DNA of 64,000 nucleotides from Deltaproteobacteria bacterium HGW-Deltaproteobacteria-12 (GCA_002840565.1 PHBK01000002.1:62001-126000), one strand, 5' to 3'. Positions 7,074 through 15,796 are shown, counted from the stretch's first letter. The notes: generated by a model from the sequence alone, not told the origin. Program-made: numbers and translations.

Positions 7074-8327
7074 TTAAATCGCCATCACCACTGCTTCCGT
7101 GACCTTCTTTTCACCCATTTCATAGGCCATGTTCATGGCCTTGGCCGCATAGTTATTTACGATCAGAGGATAGGCGTGGCTGATGGACTGATTGCGGCGA
7201 TCCTTGGTTGTCAGGCGTTGCGTCAGTGCCTTAAACGCCCCATCTTCAAATATATCGTCCACCTTGGCCCCGATCCGCTTGAATTTCATATTCAGATAAT
7301 CTTTTGTGTTGCCGTTGAGCCCCTTGATTTCCGCTGTTTGGATGCGGCGGATAACTTCCCGCATTTCGATATGGGCCTGTTCATTAAAGAGGTTTTTCAG
7401 TTCCGTCTGGCCGACAAGGATGATCCCGAGTAGCTTGCGATAGCCGTCTTCCAGCTCATAGAAACGCTTTAGGTACTTCAATGTATTAGTGTGCAGGTCA
7501 TGGGCCTCCTCGACTATTAAAACAGAGCGAAAGCCCTGTTTTGCGCGCTCCAGTAAGAGTTTGTGCACCTGCCGTGTTTTAGCCTCCAGCTTCATGGATG
7601 GTTTGGATTCCGACAAATCCATAATGATGGCGTCGCAGATGCTGGCGGCGTTCACCCGCGTCTTGTCGATCATTTGCGGAAAAATGACGATGACATCGCC
7701 GTCCTTCTTAAGCTGCTCGACAACTTTCCGGCGCATAACGGATTTACCGCTCCCGACCTCGCCGATGACGGCCAGAAATCCGCCGTGCCTTGCGGCGTCG
7801 ATCATGGCCGCTTCGATGTACCGATGTTCTTCGCTCATGAAAATGTCCGAATCCTTTTGAATGTCGTCAATGAAAGGATTCCTGAAAATCTTAAAATGCT
7901 TCATTGCTTCCTGACTAATCATCTCCACCTCCATATTGATTGTTATTTGTTCCGGGTTTCCCGGCACCATTGCCGGTTGTTTCCGTGTCGCCCACATTTT
8001 CTGATTGTCCGCTGCCGGGGATACATTACGCAAATCTTTGCCCAGCGGATTCCAGATATCTTCCACTCGCAAATTCCGCTCTATCAGCCACTGTGCCGCG
8101 CGCCGGTCATCTTCAATCTCCGCCTCGACCTTGCTTTTAAAATCCGGTTCTTTCGGCAAATAACCGCGATTCAGGGCAAGGTTGATCGACGACCGGCTAA
8201 GGTTGGTCGCCTTGCCGATCCGCGTCTGGCTGATCCCGCAGTCGACGCACAGTTCCTTTAAAAGTATTGGTTTAAATTCCAACTGGTAGGCTGTACATTC
8301 ATTCACCTTTGGTCTTGCCACATTCAC
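7074..8327 (-). CDS. AAA+ ATPase, MuB/ExeA-like target-capture protein
   Basis: This 417-residue protein fills the MuB role: an ATP-dependent DNA-binding protein that selects target DNA and activates the transposase. The N-terminus (about 22-60) has a helix-turn-helix with GISQTRIGKATNLSRSSINL. Walker A is GEVGSGKS at 189-196 and Walker B is VLIVEEAHDL at about 269-278, followed by a sensor-like GIILVGQTELKN. The length exceeds Mu B (about 312) because of the N-terminal extension, as in other Mu-like phages that use ExeA/TniB-type ATPases. It follows the transposase gene directly. Confidence 0.88.
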   Translation of the reverse strand: MNVARPKVNECTAYQLEFKPILLKELCVDCGISQTRIGKATNLSRSSINLALNRGYLPKEPDFKSKVEAEIEDDRRAAQWLIERNLRVEDIWNPLGKDLRNVSPAADNQKMWATRKQPAMVPGNPEQITINMEVEMISQEAMKHFKIFRNPFIDDIQKDSDIFMSEEHRYIEAAMIDAARHGGFLAVIGEVGSGKSVMRRKVVEQLKKDGDVIVIFPQMIDKTRVNAASICDAIIMDLSESKPSMKLEAKTRQVHKLLLERAKQGFRSVLIVEEAHDLHTNTLKYLKRFYELEDGYRKLLGIILVGQTELKNLFNEQAHIEMREVIRRIQTAEIKGLNGNTKDYLNMKFKRIGAKVDDIFEDGAFKALTQRLTTKDRRNQSISHAYPLIVNNYAAKAMNMAYEMGEKKVTEAVVMAI

Positions 8328-8372
8328 CTCCTTGAATTAGACTGAAGACTGATGGCTATTAGGCTTTTACCT

Positions 8373-10169
8373 TCAGCCTTCGGCCCTCAGTCTTTGTTCT
8401 ACTTGCCATCTGCCCTCTGTTATCGCCTCGATCACCTCCTCCGCTTCTTTTATTTCAATGCCGTTTTCGAATTTTGAGCGTAGCTCCACGTTGAGTTCCG
8501 GTCGGATGCGACCGATCTCCGTATGCAGGCGATTTAATAATTCTGTAATTGAGATCCTCCGGGCAACCGATCTGGGTACTTCCGCCGCGTCCGCCGTGAT
8601 TGCCGGATTGACCGGTGCTTCTGGTTCCCGGACATCAAGTGGAGTTCCTTTGCGTTCGATAAATTCCAGATTACCGACCTTGTCCGCCTGATGGCCGAAT
8701 ACCGTAAGGGGGGAAACAAACCCCACCGGAGGCGCTACGGCCATGCGCTTGTCTCCGGTGCCTTTCCAGGTAATGCCCAGTTCAGCGGCTTTCTTTTCCA
8801 TTTCGGTTTTAGCTTTTTGCGTTTCGGTGTGTTTCGGTGATTTATAGGTACCGTAGGCGACGCCGTTGGTGAGGCGTCCGTAACGATCTTCCGGTATCGG
8901 TTCGCAAAGCCAGACGAAGCCATTGCAATGTACTTCAATGTTCGGGTATTCATAGGGATGGCGAACTACGTTGACTTTCTGGCCTGCATAAACCTGGGGA
9001 TCAGGAATTTGATAAGAACGATTATCCACGCTGATAGTCCGGTCTCCACAGGCAGTCCGTTCGATGGTCGGTTCCTTGATTCCCATCCGGTAAATTGTTT
9101 CTTCCGGACAAAGACGCAGTTGTTCGGGTGTTATATATGACCAGAAGACTGAGCGCGGTGCGATGCCCCGCATCTTGACTGAGGCATTGACACCGATGCA
9201 CCAATCCAGCGCCCAACGGTTGAGTTCATCCAGGTCGGAAGGGCGCTGGAATTTCAGCCGGGCCTCAAAACGATTGATGTGATGCATCAGGCCTTCGATT
9301 GCACCCTTCGCGCGTGGATTGCCGGGCATGTGCGGTTCGAGTTTAATTCTCAGATAATCAAATAAGGCCTGGTTGGCTTTCGCCGACACGATGGAGCCCC
9401 GGTCGGCAACCAGGATGAAAGGGACACCGTGGAAACGGTATTTGCCTAACTTCGTGCCGGATTGCCCATTCCACGTCTTTTTGATCAGTTCGTCCTTTGG
9501 GCGCATAGACCGGAAAAGAAACTCCGCGCCGTCTGCCGCCCGTTCACCTGATGCGTAGAAGTATTGCATGAAAAATGCTCCGGAGCAGTGATCAACGACT
9601 GCATACCGGAGCAATTGTTTTTTTATAGTTTTTACTGTCTCGACAACCTTATTGGCGTACATGGTCATTTCAGTGTCGCGTTCGCCCATCCCTTTTTTAT
9701 CCAGAAAATATTGCAGGCAGTTAGTGACGTCGAATTGCCAGACATGGTTCGGGTGGTCGGACAAAAGACGAACGTGTGGGGACGGTGCGGTCAGATCTTT
9801 GGCAGCTAACCGTTCCTGCCGAAGCCTTGCCCGCATCCAGGGAGTCGATACGCCGCCGGTCTCCAGGCCGGAATCCTCCATAATTTGCATGGCGTCACAA
9901 GCGGGAAGCGGTATTTTGTTCGACACCCGGCGCGAGGTTAAAAGCAGCGTCGAGACGCCTAAACATACATCGCGAGTGGCCTTCGAGTTGCCTTTATCAG
10001 TCCGCTCCTTGCGAAAGCGAATGCCACACTGTGCCGCCCACCGGTTGACGCTGCCTCTTGCCACATTATAATATGCCGCCAGTTCAGTTATTTTTTGCGA
10101 CGCCTCTTGTGGTGAGAGATCACGCAAACTCGTTTCAACGTGATTAAGAATAGATGCCGCGACTGCCAT
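8373..10169 (-). CDS. Mu-type DDE transposase (MuA-like)
   Basis: This 598-residue transposase binds the phage ends and carries out strand transfer. Residues 1-60 hold a helix-turn-helix (ITELAAYYNVARGSVNRW). The RNase H-like core has D147 in VWQFDVTN, D256 in ILVADRGS and E292 in GAIEGLMHHINRF, giving a DD(35)E spacing. A Mu-type beta-barrel region follows, and the C-terminal helical end should contact the ATPase. It is co-transcribed with the MuB-like gene downstream. Confidence 0.93.
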   Translation of the reverse strand: MAVAASILNHVETSLRDLSPQEASQKITELAAYYNVARGSVNRWAAQCGIRFRKERTDKGNSKATRDVCLGVSTLLLTSRRVSNKIPLPACDAMQIMEDSGLETGGVSTPWMRARLRQERLAAKDLTAPSPHVRLLSDHPNHVWQFDVTNCLQYFLDKKGMGERDTEMTMYANKVVETVKTIKKQLLRYAVVDHCSGAFFMQYFYASGERAADGAEFLFRSMRPKDELIKKTWNGQSGTKLGKYRFHGVPFILVADRGSIVSAKANQALFDYLRIKLEPHMPGNPRAKGAIEGLMHHINRFEARLKFQRPSDLDELNRWALDWCIGVNASVKMRGIAPRSVFWSYITPEQLRLCPEETIYRMGIKEPTIERTACGDRTISVDNRSYQIPDPQVYAGQKVNVVRHPYEYPNIEVHCNGFVWLCEPIPEDRYGRLTNGVAYGTYKSPKHTETQKAKTEMEKKAAELGITWKGTGDKRMAVAPPVGFVSPLTVFGHQADKVGNLEFIERKGTPLDVREPEAPVNPAITADAAEVPRSVARRISITELLNRLHTEIGRIRPELNVELRSKFENGIEIKEAEEVIEAITEGRWQVEQRLRAEG

Positions 10170-10181
10170 GATATATCCTTG

Positions 10182-11183
10182 TTATTTTTTATTTTTCCGT
10201 TCTTCCATCTTGGCTACTACCTTCGCCCCGATCCCCTTTCCGGCTGTCATGGGCAGATTGTCGATGAGGACGTCGGTGGGCGGGAGTTCTTCCTCCATAA
10301 TTTCCCAGGGCACAACTTCCGCTCCGGCATAAGCATCCTGAAGGAACAGGCGCTCTTCGCTGGTGATTTTTTGCATGAAGATAAGCAGGTAGTAATATTG
10401 CCGCAGAGCGATTTCCGGGGCTTTATGCGGCTCGATTTTTTTCTTGATGTCGGAGATGGTAGAGAGAAAATCCTTTTGGGCTTGGAGCAGCAGGTTGACG
10501 GCATCTTGCTCTTCTTCGGTTAATTCCGATTTGGGCGTGATCTTTTCCAGGCGCTTGAGTTCACGCTCCATTTTGTTGATCGTGTCTTCCTTGGCCTTGA
10601 GCAGGCGATCCTTTGTCCGGATCGTCGTGTCAGCTTCTTCTTTTTCTCTTTTGTGGTTTTCTTCGAGGGTTTCCAGGAGTGCCTGAATTTCATCTTTGTG
10701 CTCGACGTCCAGGGGGATGGTTTCGCCGTTATAGGTAATGGCATTTTCGGACAAATTGACCAATTTTTCATCAACCGCCATCCCTAAATATTTGATTTTA
10801 TTAAATGTGACTCCGGAATAATTGGACAACGTGTCCAAAAATTCCTGGCGGAAGGGCGCGATATCCTCTAGTGCACGATCCATTGTGCGTCGATTAATTC
10901 CAACATGCTCACAAAATTGTTCCCATGTTATGCCAAAGCGCTCACGATATTCCTTTGAATCTTTGACTTTTTTGAGCATTACGAGGTTGAAAAATTCTGC
11001 TTGCGACTTGAAAAAGTTTGTTGCCTTGATCTTTCCCGCCATCTCATAGACATTGGCAATAGCCGCTTCCTTGTCCTTCTGTATCTGTTCGGCGCTCTTT
11101 TCCAAATCGCGCTTCATGATTTCCGTCGATTCCGCGTGTTCCGATACCGCCGTTACAAAATTATCTGCTGCCGTTTTTTTCAT
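10182..11183 (-). CDS. Early phage coiled-coil protein
   Basis: This 333-residue protein has a helix-turn-helix-like stretch at about 85-110 (ITWEQFCEHVGINRRTMDRAL) and a long coiled coil at about 165-250 (KREKEEADTTIRTKDRLLKA and following). Large proteins of this type precede the transposase in several Mu-like prophages; the function is unknown. Its ATG overlaps the stop of the winged-helix gene upstream by four bases, so the two are coupled. Confidence 0.65.
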   Translation of the reverse strand: MKKTAADNFVTAVSEHAESTEIMKRDLEKSAEQIQKDKEAAIANVYEMAGKIKATNFFKSQAEFFNLVMLKKVKDSKEYRERFGITWEQFCEHVGINRRTMDRALEDIAPFRQEFLDTLSNYSGVTFNKIKYLGMAVDEKLVNLSENAITYNGETIPLDVEHKDEIQALLETLEENHKREKEEADTTIRTKDRLLKAKEDTINKMERELKRLEKITPKSELTEEEQDAVNLLLQAQKDFLSTISDIKKKIEPHKAPEIALRQYYYLLIFMQKITSEERLFLQDAYAGAEVVPWEIMEEELPPTDVLIDNLPMTAGKGIGAKVVAKMEERKNKK

Positions 11184-11485
11184 TCATTGCCTCCCGTAAG
11201 TTCATTTAGTTCTTTTGTAGCATTAGTAATTCTGGCCTCAGCCAGCGATTTGCGCCGCGCCCAGATGATCGCGAGCCCCATGCCGATGACGTAACCATCT
11301 CCAATCTTCTCCACCCATCGGAGTTCCGCCATTGTGCCTATCTGACGAAAAACGGTGTCGACGCTAAATCCGGTTAACCGGGATATGTCCGTAACGCTAA
11401 CCGGCTCCCTCTGATCCTGAAGGATATTGAGGATCGCATCCGTCGCGACCAGCACCTCAATTTTTCTGCAACTCTTTGCCGCCAT
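11180..11485 (-). CDS. IclR-type winged-helix protein
   Basis: This 101-residue protein has an N-terminal winged helix similar to the IclR DNA-binding domain (ILNILQDQREPVSVTDISRL, then GFSVDTVFRQIGTM) followed by a short helical tail. No effector domain is present. It belongs to the early operon and probably tunes early phage transcription. Coupled by ATGA to the coiled-coil gene. Confidence 0.75.
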   Translation of the reverse strand: MAAKSCRKIEVLVATDAILNILQDQREPVSVTDISRLTGFSVDTVFRQIGTMAELRWVEKIGDGYVIGMGLAIIWARRKSLAEARITNATKELNELTGGNE

Positions 11486-11501
11486 TCATTCACCTCCTGT
11501 T

Positions 11502-11987
11502 TTATTTTCTTTCTACCAGGGCTTTCTCTAGACCCTTAAGTTCTTGTGTATCCTTGGTTATTTTCTCCCGTAGAAGTCCGATACGCGCCCGCACAACGTC
11601 TTCTCCCTTCATCGCCTTGTAATTGCAGGCCTCTACCTGTATGAAGAGCGTCTCCCAATCGCCCGTCACGCAGCAAAATGCAGGGATCACTTCGCCGGGC
11701 ATGCCCCATCGTTTGTTGCCGTTAAAATCATGATTGTCATTTGACAGATCCCGGCTTTCGGCAGACCAGCCATCCAGCGTGCTTTTAGGCACTTCTTTTC
11801 CGGTTAGTTTGTAAATTCCTGCGCAGATATCGATCCGGCTTTTGCCGGACTTCTGTATGGCGTTCGAGATGGCGTGCCGCTGCCGCATGCCGATGTCCAT
11901 GCTGCCCGGCTGCGGAGGTGCCTCCGGTTCTAAAAACGAGAATAGGCTGACCTGGTTGGTGTCGATTTGTTTATGTGTTTTTGACAT
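11502..11987 (-). CDS. Early phage regulatory-like protein
   Basis: This 161-residue protein has a central region suggestive of DNA binding (RQRHAISNAIQKSGKSRIDI, then GIYKLTGKEVPKSTLDGWSA) and a C-terminal helical stretch. Proteins of this size with such a motif recur at this place in Mu-like prophages; no named family is claimed. The start at 11987 is supported by AGGAGTTTGC; an upstream in-frame ATG at 12017 lacks a site. Confidence 0.65.
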   Translation of the reverse strand: MSKTHKQIDTNQVSLFSFLEPEAPPQPGSMDIGMRQRHAISNAIQKSGKSRIDICAGIYKLTGKEVPKSTLDGWSAESRDLSNDNHDFNGNKRWGMPGEVIPAFCCVTGDWETLFIQVEACNYKAMKGEDVVRARIGLLREKITKDTQELKGLEKALVERK

Positions 11988-12043
11988 TGCAAACTCCTGA
12001 ATTTTGGGTATAATCAAAACAAATTTGAAAAGGAGATGTTGTT

Positions 12044-12232
12044 ATGGCTGCTTCGACGTGCACGAAATGCGGGAACCATACCTTTGAGGTGAAGGAGGCA
12101 GAGCCCAGAGATTCGGCATACAAGTTGCTGTTCGTCCAATGTTCCTCCTGTGGCGGTGTTGTCGGCGTCATGGATTTTTTCAACCTCGGCGCAATGCTTC
12201 AGAAAATTCAGAAGAAGCTGGGTATTTCTTGA
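12044..12232 (+). CDS. Small zinc-ribbon protein, opposite to early operon
   Basis: This 62-residue protein starts behind a clear AAAAGGAGATG site. It has two CxxC knuckles (CTKCGNHTF near residue 6 and CSSCGGVVGV near 33) forming a zinc ribbon, and a C-terminal amphipathic helix. It lies on the plus strand inside the otherwise minus-strand early operon, and its 3' end overlaps that of the 90-residue gene by 53 bases. It may be a moron expressed separately from the lytic operon. Similar stand-alone ribbons are common and have no set function. Confidence 0.75.
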   Translation: MAASTCTKCGNHTFEVKEAEPRDSAYKLLFVQCSSCGGVVGVMDFFNLGAMLQKIQKKLGIS

Positions 12233-12452
12233 TTTTGGAATATTCGCCGTATTTTTCGGCTGCGTATTGAATGGCCTCTTGTTCCGACAAGAAGAGAGCT
12301 ACCGGGATGGCCATGTTCTCAGGGATTACACCGCTGTAACCGGAAAATTTGTTATGGGTGGATTCATCACCGAGAAAAGGGTTAGAATTAAGTTCCTCTA
12401 ATGATTTTGGCGGGGTTACCGTTAAGCGTTTTTCAAATTGTTCGGCGTTCAT
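12180..12452 (-). CDS. Early phage hypothetical protein (90 aa)
   Basis: The true start is the ATG at 12452, preceded by AAAGGAGGTC; a longer reading from 12638 overlaps the regulator gene. The 90-residue product is polar with a helix-rich C-terminal half (LFLSEQEAIQYAAEKYGEYS). No family is recognised. It is the second gene of the early operon. Confidence 0.65.
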   Translation of the reverse strand: MNAEQFEKRLTVTPPKSLEELNSNPFLGDESTHNKFSGYSGVIPENMAIPVALFLSEQEAIQYAAEKYGEYSKIKKYPASSEFSEALRRG

Positions 12453-12486
12453 TGTGACCTCCTTTGGTTTACTTGTGACCTTTAGG

Positions 12487-12741
12487 TTATGCGGCCTTGT
12501 CCGGGAAAAGTTCTTCCACGGGCTTGCCGAGTCTGCTGGCAATTGATTGCTTGATTCCGGCAATCTTTTTTCCATTCCGTGCCACCCCCTTACGCTGGCC
12601 ACGGACAACATAGGATACGAGGGCTTCGGATGCATCATTCTCCAGGGCTATCGCCTGCTGTTCGATTTCATGGAGAATCAGCAGTGATTTGATGTACCGG
12701 CCTCTTTTTTTATCGTTTTTGGTTAAGTGATTAACGTTCAT
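12487..12741 (-). CDS. Ner/Cro-like early regulator
   Basis: This 84-residue basic protein has a helix-turn-helix-like layout (IEQQAIALENDASEALVSYV, then GQRKGVARNGKKIAGIKQSI) ending SRLGKPVEELFPD, an ending typical of small Nlp/Ner and Cro-type phage regulators. As the first early gene, divergent from the repressor, it probably turns down repressor and early transcription. There is no Shine-Dalgarno site; the ATG lies very near the predicted transcription start, so the mRNA may be leaderless. Confidence 0.75.
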   Translation of the reverse strand: MNVNHLTKNDKKRGRYIKSLLILHEIEQQAIALENDASEALVSYVVRGQRKGVARNGKKIAGIKQSIASRLGKPVEELFPDKAA

Positions 12742-12747
12742 GGTGTG

Positions 12748-12776
12748 TTTTTAACTAAAACAATTAATATTGTCAA
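12748..12776 (-). promoter_or_regulatory. Putative early promoter PE
   Basis: On the minus strand TTGACA (12771-12776) and TAAAAA (12748-12753) are separated by 17 bases, in the 44-bp gap between repressor and Ner-like genes. Repressor and Ner would be expected to bind here. Confidence 0.6.
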
Positions 12777-12785
12777 GAGAATTTA

Positions 12786-13352
12786 ATGAAAAATCTTACA
12801 TTGGGTGAAAGAATAAAGAAAATACGGAAAGACAAGAAGCTCAATCAGGCTGATTTTGCTTTAAAAATTGGGCTGGAATCGCCTATGGCAATTTCTGCGT
12901 ATGAAAATAATCAAACGGAGCCAGATATAAGCAAATTAATTAAAATAAGTGAAATAGGTAATATTACGCTAGATGAACTTATCACCGGCGTGACTACTCC
13001 TAAAGAATTAAACAATACAAATAGCCAGAGCGGCACCGGAAGCGCAAGCGCACCGCCATTTATTTATTCACCAGAATCACTTTTTTCATCAGATCAAAAA
13101 ATCAATATCGAAGAGGCAATGGGAAAAACGTATAAGGTTCTATCCGCCGGTACTGCTCTGTCAGTCGCCCTCTATATGAATATCCAGCAATTCGCCGCAG
13201 CGTTGGACACCGGCCAGGAATTAAAAGAATGTAAAGATATGATGAAGGCGATGCAATTGCAAATTGATGATCTAAGCGCCAAAGTCGATAGACTAACAGC
13301 TCCGTCTACAGCCGAGCGGCAGGCCGATGGCTCGGTAAAAAAAGCAATGTAG
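12786..13352 (+). CDS. XRE-family phage repressor
   Basis: This 188-residue protein has an N-terminal HTH_3 domain (residues 6-62: RIKKIRKDKKLNQADFALKI, then SPMAISAYENNQTEPDISKL) and a C-terminal part with a hydrophobic segment (about 115-135) and a coiled coil (about 150-175). It is divergent from the early operon, the position of the Mu lysogeny repressor, although Mu c itself is of a different fold. No LexA-type Ser-Lys protease motif is evident. The AT-rich block from here to the phage end is probably its operon. Confidence 0.85.
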   Translation: MKNLTLGERIKKIRKDKKLNQADFALKIGLESPMAISAYENNQTEPDISKLIKISEIGNITLDELITGVTTPKELNNTNSQSGTGSASAPPFIYSPESLFSSDQKINIEEAMGKTYKVLSAGTALSVALYMNIQQFAAALDTGQELKECKDMMKAMQLQIDDLSAKVDRLTAPSTAERQADGSVKKAM

Positions 13353-13381
13353 TATATATTTAATTATAATGGAGGTGTGGC

Positions 13382-13828
13382 ATGAATCAGCAGGAACTAT
13401 TCCGAAATGTTTCAGAGGCTGGGTTGAGTGGCGGTTTTGCAATCGGCGCGCGGCTGCCACGAATAAAAGGACAGTTAAAAGGCTTTAATATTATAACATT
13501 GGAAGCAATTAAAAATGAACCACCCACAAAATTTCTCAATAGAATAATCGCAGCGCTCGGCGAAAAACCATTAAGGAATCTTGAAGCTCGAATGCGGCGA
13601 CTGGCAGAGCTTGTAAAGACAACAACCGGCGATAAAAGAAAATTTATCCTTATTGTTAATAGTGCCGAATCCCTTCATCAATCAATAATACAGACGCTCA
13701 AAAAGTTTCATGAACTCGACCATAACGACAATATCTATCCCGGAATCGTGCTACTTGGTGACGTTGATAAGATTAAGGAATCTGTGAAGAAAAATAGAAG
13801 CGTTGCTCTTCGATTACAGTTCTTTTAA
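13382..13828 (+). CDS. MuB-like AAA protein lacking P-loop, next to repressor
   Basis: This 148-residue protein lies 29 bases past the repressor with a GGAGGTG site. Residues 54-135 align by eye with residues 233-312 of the MuB-like ATPase at 7074-8327: RIIAALGEKPLRNLEARMRR matches AIIMDLSESKPSMKLEAKTR, and ILIVNSAESLH matches VLIVEEAHDLH, followed by KKFHEL/KRFYEL and GIVLLGD/GIILVGQ. The P-loop GEVGSGKS is replaced by a stretch reading GARLPRIK, and the Walker B acids EE are NS. It should not hydrolyse ATP. It could be a remnant, or a decoy that joins MuB filaments. Confidence 0.7.
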   Translation: MNQQELFRNVSEAGLSGGFAIGARLPRIKGQLKGFNIITLEAIKNEPPTKFLNRIIAALGEKPLRNLEARMRRLAELVKTTTGDKRKFILIVNSAESLHQSIIQTLKKFHELDHNDNIYPGIVLLGDVDKIKESVKKNRSVALRLQFF

Positions 13829-13946
13829 AAATAGAAAATGGCGGCTGCGCTCCGATAAATCTCACCCCGGACAATGCCGCCCCTACTGGTACAGACAACA
13901 AGGAAACGTAATCCAGATACAATTCTAAAGGAGGACGAGAGCTGGA

Positions 13947-14243
13947 ATGAAAAAGATTTTTATTGTGTTATTTTTTGCTTTTGTGGTGTTGGGCTGTGCC
14001 AGGGGAAATCGCTATTTACCGCCAGAAGGCGAGAAAATCTCCTCTGTGTCAGATACCTCTAAATGTACTTTCATTAAAAATGAATACTGCGAAACAAGAC
14101 CTTCAACGATGATCCATTATGTTCAGCTTAACACCTATAACGCAGGCGGGGATTCATACAAAATTATTGCCACCTCTAACCAGATAATTTCAGGGATGAA
14201 TGTCATGATGATTAATTTTGAAATCTATAAATGTAAACCATGA
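13947..14243 (+). CDS. Small lipoprotein
   Basis: This 98-residue protein has a lipoprotein signal: a short basic start, a hydrophobic core (IFIVLFFAFVVL) and lipobox VLGC with the lipidated Cys at residue 17. The mature part has two more Cys and a C-terminal CKP, and loosely resembles small DUF4156-type lipoproteins. GGAGGACGAG lies upstream of the ATG. In a lysogen-expressed cargo block such a lipoprotein could alter the cell surface or act in superinfection exclusion; that role is inference. Confidence 0.7.
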   Translation: MKKIFIVLFFAFVVLGCARGNRYLPPEGEKISSVSDTSKCTFIKNEYCETRPSTMIHYVQLNTYNAGGDSYKIIATSNQIISGMNVMMINFEIYKCKP

Positions 14244-14351
14244 AATTTAATTATTTTATTACCGTTCAGATGAGAAAGGAAATGTGATTCGAATACAATT
14301 TTAAGCAGAAATTTTGCAATATTAAAAACTATACTCCGGAGGCCATTCTAC

Positions 14352-15755
14352 ATGTCTGCTCTGAGTCTATTTTGCATAGGGCTAATCATTGCGATCATCA
14401 TAATTTCCTATCTATTAGTTAAAGCACGAACAGCAATCACCAGACTTACAAATAAATACTCCTCAATCATTGATATTGAGGAACAGCGCACCAAAACACA
14501 AAAGGAAATCGAATCACTCACTCTTGAAAAGGGTGCCTTCCTCGAAAAGAAAAATCGCCTTACCGCAGAATACAATGCAGCTCATAACGTATTTCTTAAG
14601 TTACAAAAAGAAATCAGTTTCCTGGAAGAGTCTATGGAGATGATTGAAATTGGTATTTATAAACCTCATTTTAATTTCGATACTCCGGATGAATACAAGC
14701 GACAGTTGGATTCTCTAAAGGAACTGGAAAAAGAAATGATACGCTCAGATTCTGCCGTTAAGTGTGCAGCTGAATGGACGGTTGAAGGAAGTAAAGCTAA
14801 AGGTCAGCGTATGACTAAGCAAAATCATAAATTAATGCTTCGGGCTTTTAACGGTGAATGTGATGCTGCTCTGGCAAAAGTCCGCTGGGATAATATTTTA
14901 AAGATGGAAGAACGCGTTAAAAAAGCATTCGACGTTATCAATAAATCTGGTGAGGTTAATCGGAGTTATATTACAAATGAATTTCTTGATTTGAAAATTA
15001 AAGAGTTGCGTCTTGCTTACGAACTACAGGAAAAAATCTATCAAGAAAAAGAGGAACAACGGCAAATTCGCGAACAAATGCGGGATGAAGAAAGGGCTCA
15101 GCGTGAAATTGCGAAGGCCAAGGAAGACGCTGAAAAAGAGGAGGCCCGTTTTTCTAAAGCGTTGGAGAAGGCACGCGAAGAGACACAAAAAGCGAGTGGA
15201 GAGAAATTAACGAAGTTGAACGATAAAATAGCACAACTGGAGGCGCAGGTAAAGGCGGCCCAAGAATTGAAGGAAAGGGCTATTTCCCGTGCCCAGATTA
15301 CGAAATCTGGCCATGTATATATAATTTCCAATATTGGTTCTTTTGGTGAAAATATTTACAAGATAGGAATGACGCGACGCTTGGAACCTGTTGAAAGAGT
15401 TAAAGAGCTTGGTGATGCTTCAGTTCCCTTTTCCTACGATATTCACGCGATGATTTATACCGATAACGCACCTGAACTAGAAAATAAAATTCATAAACAC
15501 TTTGAAACACGTCGATTGAACCTTATTAATCAGCGTCGAGAATTTTTTGCTGTTAGTTTAGAGGAAATAGAAAAATTGGTAAAAGAAGAGAATCTTGATT
15601 TTCATTTAACTAAGCTGGTTGAAGCACGGGAGTATAGGGAAACTTTGGCTATCCGATCAAAAGGAGAGGAAAGCGTTAAAAAGGCAGTAGAAGAAAATAT
15701 TCCCGAATCAATTGATAATTTATTTTCTGATGATGATCTGGCAGCGGCGATATAA
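14352..15755 (+). CDS. Membrane-anchored DUF4041 + GIY-YIG nuclease (SNIPE-like)
   Basis: This 467-residue protein has an N-terminal membrane helix (residues 4-22), a coiled coil (about 40-95), a DUF4041-type region (about 95-250), a charged coiled coil to about 312, and a T5orf172/Mug113 GIY-YIG nuclease domain (about 318-405) with GHVYIISN, YKIGMTRR, a Glu in APELENKIHKHF and REFFAV. This architecture is that of SNIPE, a described inner-membrane anti-phage nuclease of E. coli that cuts incoming phage DNA. It sits in the AT-rich prophage cargo co-directional with the repressor, suggesting exclusion of other phages by the lysogen. The ribosome site is CCGGAGG. Confidence 0.85.
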   Translation: MSALSLFCIGLIIAIIIISYLLVKARTAITRLTNKYSSIIDIEEQRTKTQKEIESLTLEKGAFLEKKNRLTAEYNAAHNVFLKLQKEISFLEESMEMIEIGIYKPHFNFDTPDEYKRQLDSLKELEKEMIRSDSAVKCAAEWTVEGSKAKGQRMTKQNHKLMLRAFNGECDAALAKVRWDNILKMEERVKKAFDVINKSGEVNRSYITNEFLDLKIKELRLAYELQEKIYQEKEEQRQIREQMRDEERAQREIAKAKEDAEKEEARFSKALEKAREETQKASGEKLTKLNDKIAQLEAQVKAAQELKERAISRAQITKSGHVYIISNIGSFGENIYKIGMTRRLEPVERVKELGDASVPFSYDIHAMIYTDNAPELENKIHKHFETRRLNLINQRREFFAVSLEEIEKLVKEENLDFHLTKLVEAREYRETLAIRSKGEESVKKAVEENIPESIDNLFSDDDLAAAI

Positions 15756-15796
15756 CTTTTAAATGAAAGGCAATTTAAATTTGGTAGTTTATTAAA

